Assembly: GCA_021234155.1 (NCBI GenBank)
Contig: JAJEKV010000407.1
Span: forward strand, 1-64,000
From: Isoetes taiwanensis
Lineage: Eukaryota > Streptophyta > Lycopodiopsida > Isoetales > Isoetaceae
DNA: 64,000 nucleotides
Direction of reading: 5' to 3'
A program made the translations under genes and the position numbers. Shown in pieces: positions 57,536 through 64,000 of this stretch (positions within the stretch are counted from its first letter, which is position 1; every line of letters starts with the position of its first letter). The notes under the pieces were generated by a model. The model was not told the origin of the DNA and searched no databases. It worked only from the letters and a program-made list of their open reading frames with translations.

Positions 57536-58936
57536 CCTTCTGGTCATCCAGTAGAAAGACCAATGACCATTCTTCTTCGTCTATTCTTTTTCGTTCCCCT
57601 TCAGGAAGTTTAGATGGCCCTGCTGAAGCCAACTTCTTTCCTTTTTCTACATGCTTCCAGCACAAATGCTAATTTGCACTTGCAAATCGCCACGCCAAAA
57701 TGTCCAGGTTCGAGAGGGTTTCCTGAGGTGCAAATCAACGAAAAGTGCCCACCGAAATTGTGGTTCAACCCCAAAATCTTAAGAAACACGCAAATAGATT
57801 TCTGAAGAACCAGTTTCCCAACGCCAAAAATCCTTCATTGTGGGTCGAGATTCTCAAAGATCCAACTCTATCGAAGCACAACACCAGAAAGTGACTTCCT
57901 ATTGACGATCTGTTGAAGCCTACCCTAGAATTGCAATTATAAGCTAAGCTAGTTAAAGCATTCATGACTGCCACTGTCACATCATTCTCTGGGATTCGGG
58001 AAAATTTAAGGCTCTGGATAACATCCTCTAGAAGGGACTCATCCATCGAGCCTCAGGTTGCACATGTCTTCCAACGTAGGGGAAGCGCTCAACCCAGTGC
58101 CAACATTCACCATTCTTCCCCCTTACTGCATACAATTGTCAATGCCAACAAACAATTGAATCATAGCACGTATTTCTATAGCCCACCTGGTAAATCCTTT
58201 GAGTTTAGAATAAAAACCAAGCCATCGCTAGCCACCGATGATGCACATATATTTTGAAAAGGCAGGATTTCGTATTTGTTCAATAAGCACGAGTTAAGGT
58301 GTGTCCTTAAAGACATGTGTCATCAATCATATCAGCATCTATCGTAATCGCCATAAAGTATCTCAATGAAAAGAGCAAAGAAATACCTTGATTGAACAAT
58401 TTTTATGAACCTTCTGGGGAAGAACAAACATTATACATATCTCCAAACTCCAAATGCTAGAATGTCAAAACCACTAGATTTGATGCTAATGCACATGCAC
58501 CTATCAAACTATATGCCCCAGGTAAAAAAAATAAGACCTAAAGCATCTGGGCGGCGTCAATACATGTAAACAACCCATCTAATTCCGATCAATTTAGCAG
58601 AAACAAAAACCATTTCCATGTCCGAATTTGTAGCCCCATCTTCCATACCAGTTGCAGGCAGGTGCAGCTTGCCACCATCTCTATCGATCTCCCGACAAGT
58701 GAAGAAGATCTATCCATCTCAGCGATCTGATCGAAAAAAAGAAATGTCCTTCAAAATCATACCCCCATCGAACCCCTATCTTTTGTTTTTTCATTTTTGG
58801 TTGATCGAAAAACTTTTTCGGCCATAAAACCCCAAACCATAGGCAAACCAATCTAGAAAAAAGCCAAAAAGTTTTCGGCATATCAAAGAAACCAAATTTA
58901 AAAAATAGATTTAAGACTAAAAAGTCTAGAACCTCT
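57536..58936. repeat. Segmental paralogue of 39570-40863 / 43147-44432
   Basis: Aligns with the host part of both tandem units, from ggatccttctRgtcatc to ctagaactcttgaaaattgg. It is less similar to either than they are to each other. It carries no LINE-A, placing the LINE-A edge or a truncation at 57536-57545. Confidence 0.85.
57765..58046 (-). pseudogene. First exon of an unidentified gene, copy c
   Basis: From the ATG at 58046 the minus strand reads MDESLLEDVIQSLKFSRIPE and on to LTSLAYNCNSRVG. One codon has been lost relative to copies a and b. About 0.7 kb downstream on the same strand are the zinc-finger exons, consistent with one gene. The frame after CNSR is probably intron. Confidence 0.45.
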
Positions 58937-59175
58937 TGAAAATTGGCATTTCTTAGCTCCTGGGGATTGGGCCTAGCCTAGGGACCAGTTGGTTGATGTT
59001 TTACGATCATGGAGTAATGGAAATCATAAACAGGAAGACGTGATTTCAATGAAGCCAAATAATAGTGTCATTTAAATTGCAGCTAAGCAATGTGGGTTTC
59101 TAAATTGAAATATTAAAAGCTTAGCTAAATATTGGTTAAGATATATAAAATGGTAGAAGCTTGGATATCAAAGAG

Positions 59176-59250
59176 TAGAATAGAATAGATTTTTTAGCGT
59201 CCACGGAGACCGATTGGCCTATGGGACCCCAAACAAAAAGAGAGCAGCAA
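59176..59250 (-). mobile_element. 75-bp LINE-B 3' end, extreme 5' truncation
   Basis: agtagaatagaatagatttt and the following bases through gagagcagcaag match the tail and last 60 bp of LINE-B. The paralogous site near 44662 lacks it (gcaaaggaagttgtgcc). The tail orientation shows a minus-strand insertion. Confidence 0.75.
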
Positions 59251-60693
59251 GGGGCCAAGAGAGCCATAGGAAGCTTATAGGGGCTTCCAGGACATGCTAT
59301 GGTTTGTGACACTGTTTGGGTACTAAGGGACCTAAGTAGAAGTTAATGGATTTACTAAGAAAAATTAATTGATATAGGTAGTGGATTCTCACAAGAGATA
59401 GTGCACTTCTTATGGAAGGAAATGCTTCGAAGGTAAGCTTTCTAGATGGGAGAATGTTAGCGTTGTGATTGCTCAATGAAGTGCATAAATATGGAATCTA
59501 CATCAGTATGACACAAAGCATGTGACTTCTTTGACATGTTGAATTGTTAGCATGGTCTTCATCTGTAAGTCTTTCACACGAGTAGGTTGTATGGGCAACC
59601 TCAGCAAGGTTTAAATCTAGGCACCTATGAATAGTAAATATCTAATGAACTTCACATGTCTTGGTCTTTGCATTGTCCCACTGTTGTCTTGATATTTGAT
59701 TTCTATTGGATCCTCCGTGATCGGACTTCGGGTTCGGTGGCCTGGGTTGTTCTGACATTATTCATCTCATCTGTGTTTCTTTGATATGTTCTTCTGCTTT
59801 GTGACACTGGGCGTGGCATCCGAGGGAAGAGGATGCACATCAACTCTTGTGAACCCATGGCAGGAGATCCTTCGGCGCCAGACGTGGGCTGTGGAAGGGT
59901 ATGTGCATACGAGGTTCACCCCACCACTTCCATTACAGGGCTTGGAATGTAAGCTAACTGGGCATTTTTTTGCTAACGGGGCCATCATATAGGTTGGCTG
60001 AGCTTCCCATTGTCCTGGAGTTATGTGTCATGACGGTTTGGTATTTGGCTATGTTCTCTGCTTCGGATGCTCACATGTTAGATTTCTTTTGATTATATTG
60101 CATTGTCTAGTATTTTACTCACATAAGATCTTCTGTATTTGCTTGTGCTTATATTCTTGTTATCCAAGGTTCCAGCGTGTTTCCATGCATGCAGTGGCGG
60201 CCAGGGACCCCCACTTAGTCACGAGGTCTAACCCTAGTGAGTGCATGTGCAGTGAATAAGCAAGGCGATGACAGCAGTACAACTGAGGATCGTGGTTGAA
60301 CGAAGTTTTTGGGTTGAGTTGTTCACATTTAGATGTTATATCTGTTAAGAATAGTAAACTTTTTGGATGTTAATTTTACATGATTACATTGAATCCATAA
60401 GTATTTCCCATTGAGTTTGGAGTATGTAATTTAAACTGTGCAAAAGGAAGATAAGTTTTGACAAATTCCAAGTTGCCAGGACGGTGAACTCGATAGGCTT
60501 GTCACATGGATATCCTTATCCTCGATCTTGACACGTATACGTTCTACGTTCTTAGGGTTAGCTGCCAATCTTCTTTTCTTTATTAATATTCTCACTCAAT
60601 ATTTCTGGTAGTGATTTCCTGAGGTCAACTTAATTTTGTACCTTGCCACAAAATAAGACAATGTTGATTGTTGCCAAACTTGTAAGATTTGGA

Positions 60694-61560
60694 AAGTATA
60701 TTCATTTAATGTTTGATTTAATGCAAGTAGCCATCAATGTAAAAGAGAAGGCTATCTCTTCAAATCTCTGCAAGTGGACTTGCCCTTCTATTATATAATG
60801 TCAATGCTCTTATTGCTCATATAGACGTCCACGTAGGATATTTGATGAGCATCCTTTTAACTTAAGGATATGACTATATATCTATTTCCGTGTTTTGATG
60901 TATACTTCAGACAAATTATACCTTTTGTGTTCTCTTTATTGGACTCATCCTTGCTGCCCTTATTGCGAGGAATTCAACTCCTTGGAGCATCTGGGAGCCT
61001 AGAATTCTTATAAATTTGGTGTACCATGAACCTATGATTCTTCAATTCTACATTTTTGTTGTAACTTTTCATGCAATCGTCTACTTGGCACCTCCATCTG
61101 CGGGCTAAATGATCATAACAGTACTCTGGGAGCTCATACTATGGGTACTTCATGTTTTCCTCTGGAGCAGAATACTTGGGAGTCTCCTGAGCAACCTCGC
61201 CATCCACTTGAGCCCCTTGAACATCGTCGTGCTGCCAATGAGCTTGAACCAAAATAGGATTTTCAACTGGAGGAGCCCTTTTCTTCTGAATGGTAGGAGA
61301 TTGCTTCTCTTCCTCCTCTGATTCAAACCCGGCTACTTTCTGGAGATATTCTGGTAACTTGAAGGAGTTTGCAGTCTGGTCGACCCCCAGTTCTCATTTA
61401 TGGACGTGTTCAAGATAACCTCCAGTTTAGTAGATTCCTCCATCTACCAAGCCCGGCGGGCAACAGGGCAATAGTTAGAAAACGTTAAAAAATAGAACAA
61501 AGGTTAAAAAATAATAAACCGAGACCTATTCAAATGGATTTTTTCCTTTAAACATGACAA
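60694..61560 (-). pseudogene. C2H2 zinc-finger gene, copy 2 (finger exon)
   Basis: Paralogue of 56040-56870. The minus strand reads ANSFKLPEYLQKVAGFESEE, then KRAPPVENPILVQAHWQ, then LPEYCYDHLARRWRCQVDD followed by CMKSYNKNVELKNHRFMVH, keeping the finger cysteines and histidines. It lacks the VVESP duplication of copy 1. The frame ends SRLPDAPRS where copy 1 reads on as LQMLQGRIP, so the C-termini differ by a shift. It shares with copy 1 the change of frame between NENWG and ANSFK, so that lesion or splice choice precedes the duplication. Confidence 0.5.
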
Positions 61561-61915
61561 AGTTACCCTGGTACCTTCGCATAAGGCACAGCGGCTACAG
61601 CGCCACCGGAATTGGGCCTTTCCCTCTCAGAAAATGGACAGTCAAGGGCAGAAGATAGCTTCGGGTGCTGCATAATTTGAAGGTTACACTCCGACAAAGA
61701 GGGAATTTCCTCCGAATTCCTTGTTTGCATGGTAGCATGCCATTTGCCAGCCTACGGGCATATGGGACAATAATAACTCATCCGTCAGCCTTAAATTTGA
61801 AAGGCCCACTTTGATGCTGCTACACAGTAGAGAGTTATGAGGAGGTGATTTCGGAGGCGGGATAACCGTAGAGATAACCGACGGGTGAGATTTGCCCAGC
61901 CACAGATCCAACAGT
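61560..61915 (-). pseudogene. C2H2 zinc-finger gene, copy 2 (preceding exon)
   Basis: Matches 56890-57230: the minus strand has CYHANKEFGGNSLFVGV (frame 61944-61684), then HPKLSS and a GGVAVAAV-like run, and the donor side at ttttccttta. One stop and several changes separate it from copy 1. Confidence 0.4.
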
Positions 61916-61916
61916 T

Positions 61917-62640
61917 GGAGGATCCTGGAGGGCGGGATTAGCATCAGCCAGGTCAGCTAGGGAGATGGAATCTCGGAGGGGGGGATCACAAAGGAACACT
62001 GTAGCCGATGGCGTGGCATGTGGTGCAGGTCAGTTATAGACACTGGATCTTGGAGTGTGGGATCATGCAGGAACACCATGGATGATGGCATCGCGTATCT
62101 TCCAGGTCAGTTACGGACGGGGGATCCCGAAGGGCGGGATCACGCAGGAACACTGGAGCTGATGGCATGGCATGTCGGTCAGGTTAGGTCAGTACACCGT
62201 GGCTGATGGCGTGGCATGTCGGCCAGGTCAGCTACGGATGTGGGATCCTAGAGGACGGGATCATGCAGTAACTGATGCCATGACATATTGACCAGGTCAT
62301 CACAGAGGCGGAATCTTGAAGGACGGGATCATGCAATCCCGCTGATGGGGATCGCGGAGACAGAGATCACAGTGGCGGATAACAGAGTCATCCGGGGTGG
62401 GATCACGGAGGAGGTAATCACAACCATTCCGTTAACCGAGATTCTAGAGATGGGAATCACTAGCCTCGATGGCGGATAACGGCGTTGTCACGGGGAGGGA
62501 TCCCAGAGGCAGGGATCACAATCGTGCCGCGGACGTGATCCTGGAGGTGGGGATCACCAGAACAGCTAGGCTCCAGGGAGGAGGGGATAACCAACTCTGA
62601 TCCCAGGGGATGGGATCTCTCACAGACGGCTGAGATTTCA
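61917..62640. repeat. GGGATC minisatellite, long array
   Basis: Eight or more units of roughly 75-80 bp with the same block order as 57240-57535, best preserved from 61968 to 62280 and progressively shortened toward 62640, where only gg(g)atc(a/c)c...gg(c/t)gggatcac pieces remain. No gene is supported within it. Confidence 0.75.
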
Positions 62641-62699
62641 TGAAGGGTTGGACCGCCAAGATCAGCCTGATGGTAGTTGCCGGTGTCAGTACCCAAAAC

Positions 62700-64000
62700 G
62701 GGGGTCGGCGAATGGATCCCGTTCAAGAATGGCTCGGGATTGCAGAGGACGGAATTTCCACCTTCGGGATCCCCAAAACCAGGGTAAATATATCTTCACC
62801 CTAGATGTGTTCGCAAGGTGCCTCGCCTTACACAACAAAATATTAACATTTTTTTCTCTTTTTGGTTGCTCCAAAGGGCATACCCTACTGATAGAATATG
62901 CTATAGAATATGTGACTTGGACACTAGAGATGGAGGTTGAGGATTTAGTATATACTACAAAATATGTGGCTTAGGCTAGAATCACACTAGCGGCTATCCA
63001 AGGCACGATTTTTTTCGTCTTCGACAGGGGATGGAGATGCCCGACTGCCCAAGAAATTTGAATCGCAGCCAGATCATAAATTCATAGCAATCTAGCAAAG
63101 CAATGGCAGATTAGGGTTCTTCAAATCTCAAGAATGACTACCAGATTCGAGATGGATTGCATCTGAGTGTCGCTTCACGTAAAAAACTGCGAATTTGATT
63201 TTGTCTAGGGCTTGTTTGGAGCAAGAAAAATCCGATTCATTCATCAAATTTAGTGAAAGATGAAACTATTAGATAAGGGAGATGCTCACCGCAGTAGATT
63301 CGGTGAAAAGCTGCATTAATCGACCACGAACAGCCATGATTCAATGAAGATCAATCAAATACATGCTTTTTGAACTCTAATCTCGAATTCTTCGATGGCT
63401 TCTTCGACGAGGCATGACCCTATACTGTGCCTAAGGATTTTGAACCTTTGGTCAAGAGTTATATCTCGGCCAAAAATTTGAAGTCGGTTCCTGGAATTTT
63501 CTGCAGGGCACCCTTGATGTGATAATGTGTAGATAATGCCCTGGATAGAGGGCGTTATCGAGAAAAACTTTGAGGGCCATGACCAATGGCGAATGTGTGC
63601 ACAACACACCCCAGCCATTTTGACCATGGCCCGAAAATTTTCTTACCCCCAAGGGTCAGGCGCACGTCCAACCCATTTTGGCCATGGTCCCCCCCCCCCC
63701 TTCCCCACCCACCCTTTTTTCTGAGGTAACGCCTAAGGGCTTGGGCGTTATCGCCCTGGTTCGAGGATTTATACTAATCAATCCAGCAGCAGAAGGCTCC
63801 TAATAAGATGGCCATATATATGGCGATTCCATCAATCCAACCTTCACTATTTTGCCCCCTTTGGCCTTTGCTCTGCAGGGCCTGTATTTCTGTGTAGGAG
63901 TGTGACAGGACTGCGAAGATGGCAAATGGAATAGATATGCCTTTTCCAGCAATTATGCTAGGGTGTTATGCCATTTGCCATGATTATCCTAGGGTATTGC
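62700..64000. other. No supported gene; two small hairpins
   Basis: Short frames only. 63532-63559 folds as gataatgccc/gggcgttatc (10-bp stem, 8-nt loop). 63727-63750 folds as taacgcc/ggcgtta (7-bp stem, 10-nt loop). Both contain gcgttatc. A run of about 14 C occurs near 63690. Confidence 0.5.

Noticed and set aside
1-64000. CRISPR arrays, operons, plasmid or phage features
   Set aside because: None of the repeat families has regular short repeats with unique spacers, and the gene structure is eukaryotic.

Overview
The window looks like nuclear DNA of a land plant. It has GT-AG introns, A+T-rich spacers, plant-type copia, gypsy, L1-like and Mutator-like elements, and a fragment of a 26S proteasome ATPase gene. 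Nothing is arranged as operons and no bacterial, organellar or CRISPR feature was seen. I cannot name the species; several broken genes belong to families I do not recognise, so a seed-free vascular plant is possible but unproven. I find no intact host gene. Almost everything supportable is a transposable element, a fragment of one, or a pseudogene.

Layout. 1-4.0 kb: no gene, apart from a diverged LTR-like repeat at 3.05-3.62 kb. 4.2-7.1 kb: broken multi-exon gene of unknown family. 7.4-9.85 kb: small tandem repeats, a short ORF with a histone-H3-like start, and a minus-strand pseudogene made of 24-residue repeats. 9.9-13.2 kb: second unknown gene, cut in one exon by a Mutator-like element (MULE-1, 9959-12219) with a perfect 9-bp target duplication. 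13.82-14.19 kb: a complete but shrunken 363-bp LTR element. 15.3-15.9 kb: a near-perfect 0.6-kb foldback. 16.64-23.29 kb: a minus-strand copia-like element with two LTRs and split gag, enclosing a plus-strand 3' piece of an RPT6 proteasome gene. 23.4-25.7 kb: LINE-C, 5'-truncated with a long open RT frame. 26.9-27.96 kb: two related short inverted-repeat elements.

30.7-44.4 kb is a nest. LINE-A (minus strand, L1-like) has MULE-2 (34044-36284) inside its endonuclease domain and LINE-B inside its ORF1. The LINE-A 5' half, LINE-B and the adjoining host DNA were then duplicated in tandem (37466-40863 and 40864-44432). 45.4-46.7 and 55.0-56.0 kb carry copies of one gypsy LTR. Gypsy integrase remnants lie at 50.6-51.0 kb and a copia RNase H at 54.5-55.0 kb. 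56.0-62.6 kb holds a duplicated locus with C2H2 zinc-finger exons and a GGGATC-rich minisatellite. A paralogue of its upstream part is the DNA duplicated at 39.6-45.4 kb.

The most unusual signal is a small RNA-like fold seen in the LINE-B 3' UTR and again in an unrelated repeat at 27.1 kb. Its core is conserved, its closing stem covaries and its hairpin loop swaps GAAA for UUCG. No multi-gene functional system could be identified.
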